The notes under the pieces are model-generated. The model was not told the origin of the DNA. It saw only the letters and a list, made by a program, of their open reading frames with translations, and searched no databases. A stretch of 64,000 bases of DNA from Pseudodesulfovibrio sp. JC047 (lineage in GTDB: Bacteria > Desulfobacterota > Desulfovibrionia > Desulfovibrionales > Desulfovibrionaceae): contig NZ_WUEH01000023.1 of assembly GCF_010468615.1 (NCBI RefSeq), forward strand, positions 1-64,000, written 5' to 3'. How positions within the stretch are numbered: position 1 is the stretch's first letter; the number at the start of each line of letters is the position of its first letter. Shown in pieces: positions 38,288 to 48,154 of the stretch. Both the position numbers and the translations under genes were made by a program.

Positions 38288-39271
38288 ATGGAAGCCCCAC
38301 AAAAAAACCTCGCATTGGACCTGGTCCGTGTCACCGAGGCCGCAGCACTGTCCTGTGCCCGCTGGCTTGGTAAAGGTGACAAGATCGCTGCTGACCAAGC
38401 GGCTGTCGATGCCATGCGCCTTTGTTTCAATACATTGGAAATCGAAGGCCGTGTGATGATCGGCGAAGGCGAAAAAGACGATGCGCCCATGCTCTATGCC
38501 GGTGAAAAACTCGGCCTGGGCCATGGTCCCAAAGTCGATATCGCCGTTGACCCGTTGGAAGGCACCAACCTGCTCGCCAATGGCCGTCCCAACGCCATTG
38601 CCGTTGTCGGTGTCGCCCCAGCCGGAGCCATGTTCGATCCAGGCCCGAGTTACTACATGCAGAAACTCGTTGTGCCCTCACAGGCAAAAGATGTCGTGGA
38701 TATCGAAGCCCCGACCGGCCACAACCTGAAGCTCATCGCTCGCGCGTTGGACAAGGATGTGGACGATCTGGTGGTCTTCGTGCTGGACAAACCCCGTCAC
38801 AAAAAACTGATTTCCGACATCCGCGAAGCTGGTGCACGCATTCAGTTGCACACTGACGGCGATATCACGGGTTCGCTCATGGCCATTGACCCGCGCTGCG
38901 AAGTCGATGTCATGATGGGAACCGGCGGCACCCCCGAAGGCGTGCTTTCGGCCATTGCCATCCGTATCATGGGTGGAGAGATGTTCGCCAAGCTCGACCC
39001 GCAGAAACAAACGGAAAAGAACGCCCTGGCCGAATTCGGCATGGATGTTCGCCGCGTGCTCACTGTGTCCGATCTGGTCAAATCCGAAGACCTGTTCTTC
39101 GCAGCCACCGGTATTTCCGGCGGCACCTTCCTCAAAGGCGTGACCTATCACGGTCACGGTGCCGAGACCTCTTCACTGGTCATGCGCGGCAAGACCGGCA
39201 CGATCCGCTACGTTGAAGCGATTCACAATTGGGAAACGCTCATGCAAATCAGTTCCGTGGAATACGACTAG
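38288..39271 (+). CDS. glpX: Class II fructose-1,6-bisphosphatase
   Basis: The 327-residue enzyme dephosphorylates fructose-1,6-bisphosphate in gluconeogenesis. GEGEKDDAPMLYAGEKLG and AVDPLEGTNLLANGRPNA are the metal and substrate motifs of GlpX, and MMGTGGTPEGVLSAIAIR is the conserved C-terminal loop. It begins 9 bases after tkt and ends with a strong terminator, closing the rpiB-tkt-glpX operon. Confidence 0.96.
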   Translation: MEAPQKNLALDLVRVTEAAALSCARWLGKGDKIAADQAAVDAMRLCFNTLEIEGRVMIGEGEKDDAPMLYAGEKLGLGHGPKVDIAVDPLEGTNLLANGRPNAIAVVGVAPAGAMFDPGPSYYMQKLVVPSQAKDVVDIEAPTGHNLKLIARALDKDVDDLVVFVLDKPRHKKLISDIREAGARIQLHTDGDITGSLMAIDPRCEVDVMMGTGGTPEGVLSAIAIRIMGGEMFAKLDPQKQTEKNALAEFGMDVRRVLTVSDLVKSEDLFFAATGISGGTFLKGVTYHGHGAETSSLVMRGKTGTIRYVEAIHNWETLMQISSVEYD

Positions 39272-39295
39272 TCCACACGAAACACTGCCTTTCAA

Positions 39296-39327
39296 GCCCG
39301 GAACGCACACTGCGTTCCGGGCTTTTT
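39296..39327 (+). terminator. Terminator after glpX
   Basis: A perfect 12-bp stem GCCCGGAACGCA/TGCGTTCCGGGC with a 3-base loop is followed by TTTTT. Confidence 0.95.
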
Positions 39328-39390
39328 CATGCCATGATTTTGAGTGATCGGGAATTGTATGCTATTCGTATAGGCAGGAGGGAAAGTGCC

Positions 39391-39747
39391 ATGTCGCACA
39401 ACAAACGCCGCAGCACCCGAGTTTCAGCCGATTTCGAAGCCTATGTCTCCATCGATGACGTGGTCATCCCGGTCGCCACACGAAATATCAGCCTCAAGGG
39501 CGCACTGCTCACAGGATGCGAAGACTGCAATCCCGGAACCCGGTGCGAACTTCATCTTCCCCTATCCCCCGGTGTTCGCATCGTGATCGATGGTGAAATA
39601 GTCCGACAAGGCACCACCGAATCCGCCATGCGTTTCACGGAAATGGATGACCTGAGTTTCACCTTTCTCCATCGATTGGTCACGCTCAATGCGGAACAAC
39701 CAGACGAGATCGACGACGAACTCCTGCAAATTTTTGAAGAGAAATAA
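39391..39747 (+). CDS. PilZ-domain protein
   Basis: The 118-residue protein has the PilZ c-di-GMP motif in two parts: NKRRSTRVSADFEAYV (RxxxR) and RNISLKGALLTGCE (normally D/NxSxxG). It is probably a one-domain c-di-GMP effector that controls motility or polysaccharide output. ATG 39391 follows GGAGGG; the longer frame from 39229 would overlap glpX and its terminator. c-di-GMP enzymes lie at 47064-60709. Confidence 0.85.
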   Translation: MSHNKRRSTRVSADFEAYVSIDDVVIPVATRNISLKGALLTGCEDCNPGTRCELHLPLSPGVRIVIDGEIVRQGTTESAMRFTEMDDLSFTFLHRLVTLNAEQPDEIDDELLQIFEEK

Positions 39748-39755
39748 TTCGAAGG

Positions 39756-40682
39756 TCAGTCCTTCTGAGCCGGAGCCGGACGAGTCTGTCCGCTTTTACC
39801 CAAAATCAACGTGCCAAAGACAATGAGGGAACCGCCGAGCACGGTCCACACATCTGGAATTTCACCCAGAAACATGAATCCCCAGACAACCGCAAACACG
39901 ATCTCCAGACACGAAATGCCACAAATCTTGGCGGCGGATTCAATGGCGTACCCCCGGGTCATGTAATATTGCCCGGCGTTCATGAACACGGCCACCCCCA
40001 GAATCATGCACCACTCCGTCAAGGATGGCATAACCCAATCGCTCGAAAAAAGCGGGGCGAGCATGGCAATAAAAAGTGGGGGATAAAACATGACAACCGC
40101 AGGGTGTTCGGTTTTTGCCAGACTCCGCACCGTCAGGATAGCCAACGATGTCAGCAACACGGCGAGCAACGCCACACCGAGCAGAAAGGGGTCCATGGCC
40201 GAACCGGTTCCAAACAGGAATCCCGGACGACACACCACCGCCACTCCAGCCAGCGAAATCAGGACGGCGACCATCCCGCCCTTGGAGACACGCTCTCGCA
40301 AAACCAACCAGCCCAGCAGGGCCACCACGATCGGATGGGAAAATAACAGCACCAATGCATCGGCCAACGGCAAATGCACGATGGTATAAAACTCGGCGAG
40401 CATGGATGCGAAACCGAGGAATCCTCGCATGAGCAACACGAACTTTCGCGTGCCGAACACGCCGATCCCGGCCTTGCGCAGGATGTACCAGCACAGCACC
40501 ACACCAATGATACCCCGCACGAAAAGGATCTCTGAGGTTGGCACCCGTATTCCCGCCAATTTGACGGACAACGAACCCAGAGAAAAAAGGAAGGTACCAA
40601 TGAGCATGTACCGCATACCCGGAGTCAAGAAGTTCATGGGGCGGAGAGTAGGCATTTCGGCAATCATGTCAAGAAGATTAGA
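39756..40682 (-). CDS. EamA/DMT-family transporter
   Basis: The protein (about 308 residues) has ten predicted membrane helices in two EamA repeats: GTFLFSLGSLSVKLAGI at the N-terminus and CLEIVFAVVWGFMFLGEIPD near the C-terminus. The substrate is unknown; relatives include S-adenosylmethionine and amino-acid exporters. The start is uncertain among three Met codons (40682, 40652, 40634). It is convergent with the PilZ gene. Confidence 0.85.
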   Translation of the reverse strand, partial: SNLLDMIAEMPTLRPMNFLTPGMRYMLIGTFLFSLGSLSVKLAGIRVPTSEILFVRGIIGVVLCWYILRKAGIGVFGTRKFVLLMRGFLGFASMLAEFYTIVHLPLADALVLLFSHPIVVALLGWLVLRERVSKGGMVAVLISLAGVAVVCRPGFLFGTGSAMDPFLLGVALLAVLLTSLAILTVRSLAKTEHPAVVMFYPPLFIAMLAPLFSSDWVMPSLTEWCMILGVAVFMNAGQYYMTRGYAIESAAKICGISCLEIVFAVVWGFMFLGEIPDVWTVLGGSLIVFGTLILGKSGQTRPAPAQKD

Positions 40683-40704
40683 CATATAGAGACACCGTTG
40701 CCCC

Positions 40705-40734
40705 AAAAAAAACCCACCCCTTTTCCGGGCGGGA
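40705..40734 (-). terminator. Terminator after the 40773-41672 gene
   Basis: On the minus strand CCCGCCC pairs with GGGTGGG (one G-U pair) around a 7-base loop and is followed by eight T. Confidence 0.8.
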
Positions 40735-40772
40735 CAAATTGAAAAATAAAGAAAATCAGCTGGACAGGCTGG

Positions 40773-41672
40773 CTAGACCATCTGGCTGGTAAACTGCGGT
40801 TCAGCAAATGACGGCTGGGCCTGATACGCGGCCACGGCGGACTCGCGATTGGCTGCGGTGGGATTGAATTTCGATTCGAGCGTGCTGGATAAATCCTGAA
40901 GTTCAGCAATCTGATCCAACTCGCCCTTGAGTTCATCAAGCACGGCGGTGAGCGACGCATCGGCCTCACTGGTCGCCGAAATCGGCGGTAATCCCTGCAC
41001 CACAAGCCGTTGTGTCTGATCCTGTGTGGTACTCGGTCCATCCTGCGGCGGAGCGTCTGCCACGAAAAAGACTTCATTCTTGCCGTTGTCGAAAAATGTA
41101 TTGGCCGCGTCATTGATTCCGCTGTTGAACCGCGAAATGGCCGCGTCACCGGCAGCATACCCAAAATTTCGGTCAATAAACTGCAAGGTATTCAGCAACC
41201 CCGTGCCCACGGTCTCTTCAGACACCTCTGAAGACGTGGCTTGAAGCACCATGCCTGATGCAGCAGCAGCGGTTTCATCACCAAACCGTTCGCGAATCCA
41301 GTCCATGGCGGAAGCAAGTGAATCCCGGAATTCCGACGAATCCTTGGGCTGCCCGTCTTCACCGTCAACTTCGCCCATGCGACGAATGACCTCGTTGGCA
41401 AAGACTGATCCAAGCGAATCCGAACCGCCGGAGATGCCGCCAGTCTGCCCCTGCGCCATGGCAGAAGGCTTCCGGACCAATTGCACGCCCACGGTTGCAG
41501 TATTGATATGCGCCATCTGGCCGAGCCGCATCGAAGGCTGCGTCTCAAGCAAAGCAGCGGCAGCACCAAGGTTTTCCCCTTGGTTTTGTCTGGCCTGCAA
41601 TTTTTGCATGAAGGCATGGTTGAGATGCGCGGCTTGAATCTGCATACATTTCTTATCGGACACTGAATCCAT
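40773..41672 (-). CDS. Hypothetical protein, Ala/Asp/Glu-rich
   Basis: The 299-residue protein has no signal peptide or membrane segment. A central block, ETVGTGLLNTLQFIDRNFGYAAGDAAISRFNSGINDAANTFFDNG in overlapping pieces such as LQFIDRNFGYAAGD and SRFNSGINDAANTFF, is compact and probably globular. It resembles a domain of unknown function that I recall from Desulfovibrio and Vibrio proteins, but I cannot name it safely. The flanks are low-complexity and acidic. Start may be 41672 or 41645. It has its own terminator. Confidence 0.6.
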   Translation of the reverse strand: MDSVSDKKCMQIQAAHLNHAFMQKLQARQNQGENLGAAAALLETQPSMRLGQMAHINTATVGVQLVRKPSAMAQGQTGGISGGSDSLGSVFANEVIRRMGEVDGEDGQPKDSSEFRDSLASAMDWIRERFGDETAAAASGMVLQATSSEVSEETVGTGLLNTLQFIDRNFGYAAGDAAISRFNSGINDAANTFFDNGKNEVFFVADAPPQDGPSTTQDQTQRLVVQGLPPISATSEADASLTAVLDELKGELDQIAELQDLSSTLESKFNPTAANRESAVAAYQAQPSFAEPQFTSQMV

Positions 41673-41723
41673 ATCTTTATGGACAAAATGTATTTTTTTT
41701 CAGTCCGCGTTGTCCTCACCCAC

Positions 41724-41770
41724 AAAAAAACCGCCTTGAAGCTGTATGCTTCAAGGCGGTCCGTTTTTTT
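41724..41770 (-). terminator. Bidirectional terminator after eno
   Basis: A perfect 13-bp stem ACCGCCTTGAAGC/GCTTCAAGGCGGT closes a 5-base loop. Seven A precede and seven T follow it, so it can work in both directions; the eno gene on the minus strand is the likely user. Confidence 0.9.
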
Positions 41771-41820
41771 CAAAATGATGAACCGGTCACCGTGCTTGGC
41801 ACCCGGTCCCTGAACACAGG

Positions 41821-43119
<1,299 letters not shown>

Positions 43120-43261
43120 CTATGATTGATGAAAAAAATAAACGTCTTGATGTGCGGGATTCTAGATGAATTCCCCGCAATGCTCAATTCTATATATGCA
43201 CCGTTCAGGGATCGCAGTTATTATCTTGCACCACCATCCCTGAAACCGCTCTGACACAGAC

Positions 43262-44032
43262 TTATCGATTATAATACGCCATCCACAATCCCTCCAGCAC
43301 CAGTTCCGGGCGGAGTTCGTCAATGGTTTCGGAAACCTGGGCAATGGTCCGGGCCAATCCGCCAGTGGCAACCACAAACGGATCATCCAGCTGAACCGAC
43401 AATTTCTGGACCAGTCCGTCCACCATGGACGCAAATCCGAAAACAAGCCCCTGATTCAAACACTCTTCCGTGCTGGTCCCCCATTTCAGGGCTTCATCAG
43501 TCACGGTCAAATCCACCTTGGGCAGTTTTGCCGTGCCGCCAGCCAAGGCTCCGGCAGAGGACAGAATCCCGGGACAAATCAACCCGCCCTTGAATGCGGT
43601 TTCCTGCACACACGCCAACGTGGTGGCAGTCCCGAAGTCAATGACAATGAGATTTCCGGTGTCATAGGTCATACGCGCCGAATAACAGCCGACCAGGATA
43701 TCCGCTCCAACCTGCTCGGGCCGGGCGTATTCATTATCCATGTCGATCGGCAAATCCCTGGCGGCAAACAGGGCCTCACATCCAAGAAATCGCCGGGCCA
43801 TCCGGGAAATCAACGGATCAAGGGGCGGGACCACGCTGGAAATGATACACGCCTCAATATCGGCTGAATCCACGCCTTCCCGCGACAGAATGGATTCCAC
43901 TTTGAGTCCCCAATCATCGTCAGTATTGGCCGGACGGGTCGGCAGCGTATAGCTTTCGCCCAGTCCCTGGTCATCGGCCAGACACAATTTGGTGTTGGTA
44001 TTTCCGGCATCAAAAAGCACTATCTTGCCCAT
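43262..44032 (-). CDS. coaX: Type III pantothenate kinase
   Basis: The 256-residue enzyme phosphorylates pantothenate, the first step of CoA synthesis. The N-terminal phosphate motif is LFDAGNTNTKL, with the catalytic Asp. VGADILVGCYSARMTYDTGNLIVIDFGTATTL, in shorter parts GADILVGC and VIDFGTATTL, fits the family. CoaX enzymes need a monovalent cation and are not inhibited by CoA. It follows nothing on the minus strand within 130 bases. Confidence 0.93.
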   Translation of the reverse strand: MGKIVLFDAGNTNTKLCLADDQGLGESYTLPTRPANTDDDWGLKVESILSREGVDSADIEACIISSVVPPLDPLISRMARRFLGCEALFAARDLPIDMDNEYARPEQVGADILVGCYSARMTYDTGNLIVIDFGTATTLACVQETAFKGGLICPGILSSAGALAGGTAKLPKVDLTVTDEALKWGTSTEECLNQGLVFGFASMVDGLVQKLSVQLDDPFVVATGGLARTIAQVSETIDELRPELVLEGLWMAYYNR

Positions 44033-44166
44033 ACGATTCTCCTTGCAGAGAACTTTCGCTTCTTTTCACACAAAAAACAAGGTGCTTCTCACACCACAAT
44101 ACTCGCGGAAATCCAGAGCAGACAGGGACAACCTCCGACAGATCGGACTGACTGGAAAGCAAGTAC

Positions 44167-45516
44167 CTATCCGTTTTTCGAGCTGTCCGGGCAGACATAC
44201 TGTCGCCGATAGCGCAGGTAGAAAAAAACCGACATGCCCACAGCCGCGACTTCCGACATGGGCACAGACAGCCAGATTCCCTGCAATCCCAAAAACGGCG
44301 GCAAAAGCATGACGAATCCCAAAGTGAAAACAAACGACTTCAAAAACGAAATCAGCGCGGAAATCTTGCCATTATTCACCGCTGTGAAAAAACCGGAAGC
44401 AAGAATACTCACGCCTTCCAGCAGAAAGCTGAAGGCAAAGATGTTCATCCCCCCTTCGCCAATGGTGATCACGTCCTGTTCGCCCTTGGCAAAAATCGCG
44501 ATGATATCCCCACCGTACACGATAGCCACACCAAAGGTCACGATGGAGGCAAACGCCATGGTCATCCCGGATGTTCGCACCAACTGCCGGATTTTCTGAA
44601 AATTCCGTTTCCCGTAATTGAAGCTGATGGCCGGAGCCACGCCAACGCTCAGTCCGATATGCACCGAAGACAACAAGTAATAGATAAACATCATGATCGA
44701 AAGCGCGGCCACCCCAAATTCCCCGGCATAGCGCAGGACCATGTAATTGAAGACCAGGGTTTTCACTCCGGCCGACATCTCCGACACCATCTCCGAAGAC
44801 CCGTTGACCATGGCCCCCAGCAAAAAACGAACATCCAGACGGGGTTTGACGAATCGAAGTCGTTTGGACTTGAACAGAAAATACACCACGCCCATGCCAA
44901 TGGCCACGAGCACGCCAGCGGTAGAAGCAATCCCCGCACCTTCAATCCCCATGCCCATCCGGACGATGAAGACATAATCGAGCACGATATTGGTCAGACC
45001 CGCGCCGCAGGAGGTCAGGAATGCCCCGCCGGGACGCCCATCGAGCCGCATAAAATATTCCACAGCCACTTGCAGGACCAACCCGCCCAAGCCCACGATA
45101 AACGTATTCAGATACCCCACACAATACGGCAGCAAGGCATCTGTCGCACCGAGCAGGCGTGCAAGAGTATCCGTCCCCCACCACACGGTCAGTCCAATGA
45201 TCATAACCATGAGCAGGCACAGCACTCCGCTCATCAGGGAAAAATGAGCCAGCGCCTTTCGGGGCTGTCCCTTGCCCAGTTCGATACCGATGATCGCACT
45301 CGATCCAGCTGCCAGCATCACCCCCATGCCAAAGGTGAAACAGAAAAATGGCAAAATGATATTGACCGCAGCCATGGCCAGCGGCCCGGCATATCGCGCA
45401 ATGAAAAAGGCGTCCACAATCTGATACAGCGAAATCAGAAACATGCTGAAGACAGACGGCATGACAAATCGGAGGTAGTCGAAAAACGACCACTTTCTAC
45501 TATAAAAATGTTCCAT
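44167..45516 (-). CDS. MATE-family efflux transporter
   Basis: The 449-residue inner-membrane protein has about twelve helices. The N-terminal half shows VMPSVFSMFLISLYQIVDAFFIARYAGPLAMAAVNI in parts such as YQIVDAFFIARYAGPLA, and the second repeat has GVAPAISFNYGKRNFQKIRQL, both typical of MATE proteins. Substrates are cations or drugs, unknown here. ATG 45516 follows AGGAAAAG; the frame upstream to 45555 is not used. Confidence 0.9.
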   Translation of the reverse strand: MEHFYSRKWSFFDYLRFVMPSVFSMFLISLYQIVDAFFIARYAGPLAMAAVNIILPFFCFTFGMGVMLAAGSSAIIGIELGKGQPRKALAHFSLMSGVLCLLMVMIIGLTVWWGTDTLARLLGATDALLPYCVGYLNTFIVGLGGLVLQVAVEYFMRLDGRPGGAFLTSCGAGLTNIVLDYVFIVRMGMGIEGAGIASTAGVLVAIGMGVVYFLFKSKRLRFVKPRLDVRFLLGAMVNGSSEMVSEMSAGVKTLVFNYMVLRYAGEFGVAALSIMMFIYYLLSSVHIGLSVGVAPAISFNYGKRNFQKIRQLVRTSGMTMAFASIVTFGVAIVYGGDIIAIFAKGEQDVITIGEGGMNIFAFSFLLEGVSILASGFFTAVNNGKISALISFLKSFVFTLGFVMLLPPFLGLQGIWLSVPMSEVAAVGMSVFFYLRYRRQYVCPDSSKNG

Positions 45517-45828
45517 ACTCTTTTCCTGAACCCAAAATTCCCAAAAAGCAGCCACTGTTTGCCACAGACGAATTCCCTCAGTTCAACGCTGTGTTCTAAG
45601 ATGACATGCTGTCAAAATTAACCGCTTAATTTCAGTAATTTACCATAGCGGATTCCCAAAGTATACCGCGTTCGGCCCCCATGTACCTTGAACCCGATAG
45701 AAATATGCGAGTTGCATAGTTGCGTCTTTTTCTTTAGGTACCGGCCAAGGCCTGTGACAAGTCGCCAGGGGTGGTTGGCTCTGTTGCACAGCAAATTTAC
45801 GTGATCCTGAAAGCCGTGGAGGCACAAC
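45517..45828. other. Divergent promoter region between MATE gene and folD
   Basis: This 312-base gap has no credible gene. The folD side contains GGCCAAGGCC (self-complementary) and a run of short complementary segments, but I could not match them to a ZTP or tetrahydrofolate riboswitch core. Confidence 0.4.
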
Positions 45829-46686
45829 ATGATTCTTCTGGACGGAAAGGGAACAGCGGCGAAAATTCGAGCCGAAATACAAGAGGAAACTGTCGGATTG
45901 GCAGCCAAATATGGTCGCAAACCCGGTCTGGCAGTAGTGTTGGTAGGTGAAGACCCGGCCAGCCAGGTCTATGTGCGGAACAAGGAACGAGCCTGCACCG
46001 ATTGTGGCATCGAATCCATGCCGCACCGCCTTGAAACAACCACACAACTCGAACTCGAAGGACTGATCCAGAAACTGAACCGCGACGTCAACGTCGACGG
46101 CATTCTCGTTCAGCTCCCCCTGCCCGAGGGATTGGATTCCCAAAAAATCCTGGATCTCATTGATCCGAACAAGGACGTGGATGGATTCCATCCCGTGAAC
46201 GTGGGCAAGATGTCCCTCGGCCTGCCGGGCTTCAAGCCCTGCACTCCCGCCGGTGTCATCAACCTGCTGAAACGCTACGATCTGGACCCGGCCTGCAAAA
46301 AAGCCGTGGTTATCGGACGCTCCAACATCGTGGGCAAACCCCTTGCCATGATGCTGTCCCAAAGCGGTCCCTGCGCCAACGCCACCGTGACCCTCTGCCA
46401 TTCCCGGACACAAAATCTCAAAGAAGAATGCCTGGAAGCGGACTTCATCTTCGCAGCCATCGGACGGCCCAATTTCGTGACCGCCGATATGGTCAAGGAA
46501 GGCGCTGTCGTGGTGGATGTCGGCATCAACCGAACTGACGAAGGACTCGCCGGAGATTGCGATTTCGAAGGACTCAAAGACAAGGTTCACGCCATGACAC
46601 CGGTCCCCGGCGGCGTGGGACCAATGACCATCGCACAACTGATGGTCAACACACTCGAAGCCTTCAAAATGCACGTCGGCGCATAA
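45829..46686 (+). CDS. folD: Bifunctional methylenetetrahydrofolate dehydrogenase/cyclohydrolase
   Basis: The 285-residue enzyme links methylene- and formyl-tetrahydrofolate. [25 protein letters not shown] includes the YxxxK catalytic pair (Tyr, Lys). [13 protein letters not shown] and [14 protein letters not shown] are the two FolD signatures, and [15 protein letters not shown] is the C-terminal conserved segment. ATG 45829 is supported by GGAGG. It supplies one-carbon units also used by MetH. Confidence 0.96.
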   Translation: MILLDGKGTAAKIRAEIQEETVGLAAKYGRKPGLAVVLVGEDPASQVYVRNKERACTDCGIESMPHRLETTTQLELEGLIQKLNRDVNVDGILVQLPLPEGLDSQKILDLIDPNKDVDGFHPVNVGKMSLGLPGFKPCTPAGVINLLKRYDLDPACKKAVVIGRSNIVGKPLAMMLSQSGPCANATVTLCHSRTQNLKEECLEADFIFAAIGRPNFVTADMVKEGAVVVDVGINRTDEGLAGDCDFEGLKDKVHAMTPVPGGVGPMTIAQLMVNTLEAFKMHVGA

Positions 46687-47063
46687 TCGCTTTCAGCGGG
46701 AGCCTACCGGCAGTCGCTTTCAGCGGGACCAGAGAACCCTTTGAAAAGGGTTCTCTGGACTCTCCGAAACTTTTTGTCGCTCGCTTCGCTCGAGGCTGTC
46801 GGCAGCATTTTTTCGTGCGGCTCTTGAAAGAGCGTTGTAAACAATGGTATTTTTTACAAACTCTATTGAAAAGGCTTAAAACATGTCTTTTCTTTACCCA
46901 TCCCCTCTTTCATCTCTCTTGTTTCTTCAATCCCACTCAACGAATGTCGTGAGAACCCGCCGAAGGCGCGATAAAAAGTTCTGGAAGGGAGTCCAGAGGG
47001 GAACCTCTTCCAAGAGGTTCCCCTCTGGCCGCCGGAGGCATACAAAGGCGTCCCCTTGGACTA
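46687..47063. repeat. MITE-like intergenic inverted-repeat element
   Basis: No gene is present in this 377-base gap. TCGCTTTCAGCGGGA is repeated at 46687-46701 and 46714-46728. A 14-bp hairpin arm pair CCAGAGAACCCTTT/AAAGGGTTCTCTGG lies at 46729-46758, and a perfect 17-bp pair CCAGAGGGGAACCTCTT/AAGAGGTTCCCCTCTGG at 46993-47028. Between them GGACTCTCCGAAACTTTTT (from 46757) faces an imperfect complement ending GGGAGTCC (to 46994), so the whole is a roughly 300-base imperfect inverted repeat. GCCGCCGGAGGCAT (47028-47041) recurs at 195-208. Confidence 0.65.
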
Positions 47064-48044
47064 TTAGATAATTTCGGCGCCGCTGAGTATGGCGACGAAT
47101 CGTTTGAAGATTTGCATATCGACACTTGCCCTCATTTCATTTCGAATGAGAGAGAGTGCTTCGTAGGGTTGCATGGCTTCGGCGTAGGGTCTGTTTGTCG
47201 TGAGGGCGTCGTAAATATCGGTAAGCGTGATAATGCGGACGGGCATGGGAACGTTGTCGCCTCTGATTCCGGCGGGGTATCCTTTGCCATCGAGAGTTTC
47301 GTGATGAAAAAGAATGCAGTTGATGGTATTTTGCGTCATGGGCAGATGTGCGCACATGGAAACACCATGAACGGGATGTTCCTTGATGATTTCGCGTTCT
47401 GCCTGAGTCAGAGGACCGCGTTTGTTGAGAATTCGTTTGGGAATTTTGGCTTTGCCAACATCGTGTAGAAGTGCTCCCAATCCGAATTCGAAAACTTCGT
47501 GGTCGCTCATTTCGTAGGTTTGAAAAAGGGCGACCGAATAGATGAACACCTGCATACAATGGGTGTATGTCTTGTAGTCGTGTGAGATGAACGGGGCGAC
47601 AGATGAAAGTGAGTTGTCGGCAGCGAGGAACTTGATGGAATTTTTGACCACGGCGGAAATGCGGTCGAAGTGCCTGGCGCGAAGTGCACTTGGCAGCTTG
47701 CGTTCAAAAACGTTCTGCATGACCACGTTGGCGGCTTCGTAAAGAATTTTGGTACGGACAGAAATAGAGAGCGTCTCGTCCTGAATGATTGTACCCAGGT
47801 TTTGCTCAATATACTTTTCATACAGCGGTTTGTCAGTCCCCTGAATGTAGATTTCCTTGATACCGTTCTTGTGAAGAACCTGACTATGGCGAATGGTGAA
47901 TTTCTGGCCGGAGGCGGTGTAAAGGACAAAGTCTCCACCCCGCCAAAGGTAGATAGAAAATTCCCCCAACGCTTCCGGAAACATCATGACCGGAGGTACG
48001 GGAAAGTAGGATACCGGCCGAGCGGCTCTTAATTTTGTACCCAT
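47064..48044 (-). CDS. HD-GYP-domain phosphodiesterase
   Basis: The 326-residue protein has a poorly conserved N-terminal regulatory domain (about 1-140). The HD-GYP domain follows, with LLHDVGKAKIP, EHPVHGVSM and HHETLDGKGYPAGI, the last containing the GYP triad. These residues are those needed for c-di-GMP hydrolysis in characterised enzymes. No membrane helix is seen, so it is cytoplasmic. It sits 110 bases after a giant hybrid kinase on the same strand, and might be its output partner. Confidence 0.88.
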   Translation of the reverse strand: MGTKLRAARPVSYFPVPPVMMFPEALGEFSIYLWRGGDFVLYTASGQKFTIRHSQVLHKNGIKEIYIQGTDKPLYEKYIEQNLGTIIQDETLSISVRTKILYEAANVVMQNVFERKLPSALRARHFDRISAVVKNSIKFLAADNSLSSVAPFISHDYKTYTHCMQVFIYSVALFQTYEMSDHEVFEFGLGALLHDVGKAKIPKRILNKRGPLTQAEREIIKEHPVHGVSMCAHLPMTQNTINCILFHHETLDGKGYPAGIRGDNVPMPVRIITLTDIYDALTTNRPYAEAMQPYEALSLIRNEMRASVDMQIFKRFVAILSGAEII

Positions 48045-48154
48045 GTTCGAATTTCATATAATAAGCAGCTTTGAAATGCTAGTGAAAATCGAGAAAATGT
48101 CTAAACAATTAACATATAGAACAATGCGTTGAAGCATGGTCAAGGTGCCAATTT

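Noticed and set aside
45517-45828. ZTP or tetrahydrofolate riboswitch before folD
   Set aside because: I could not align the conserved cores of either class in the leader.
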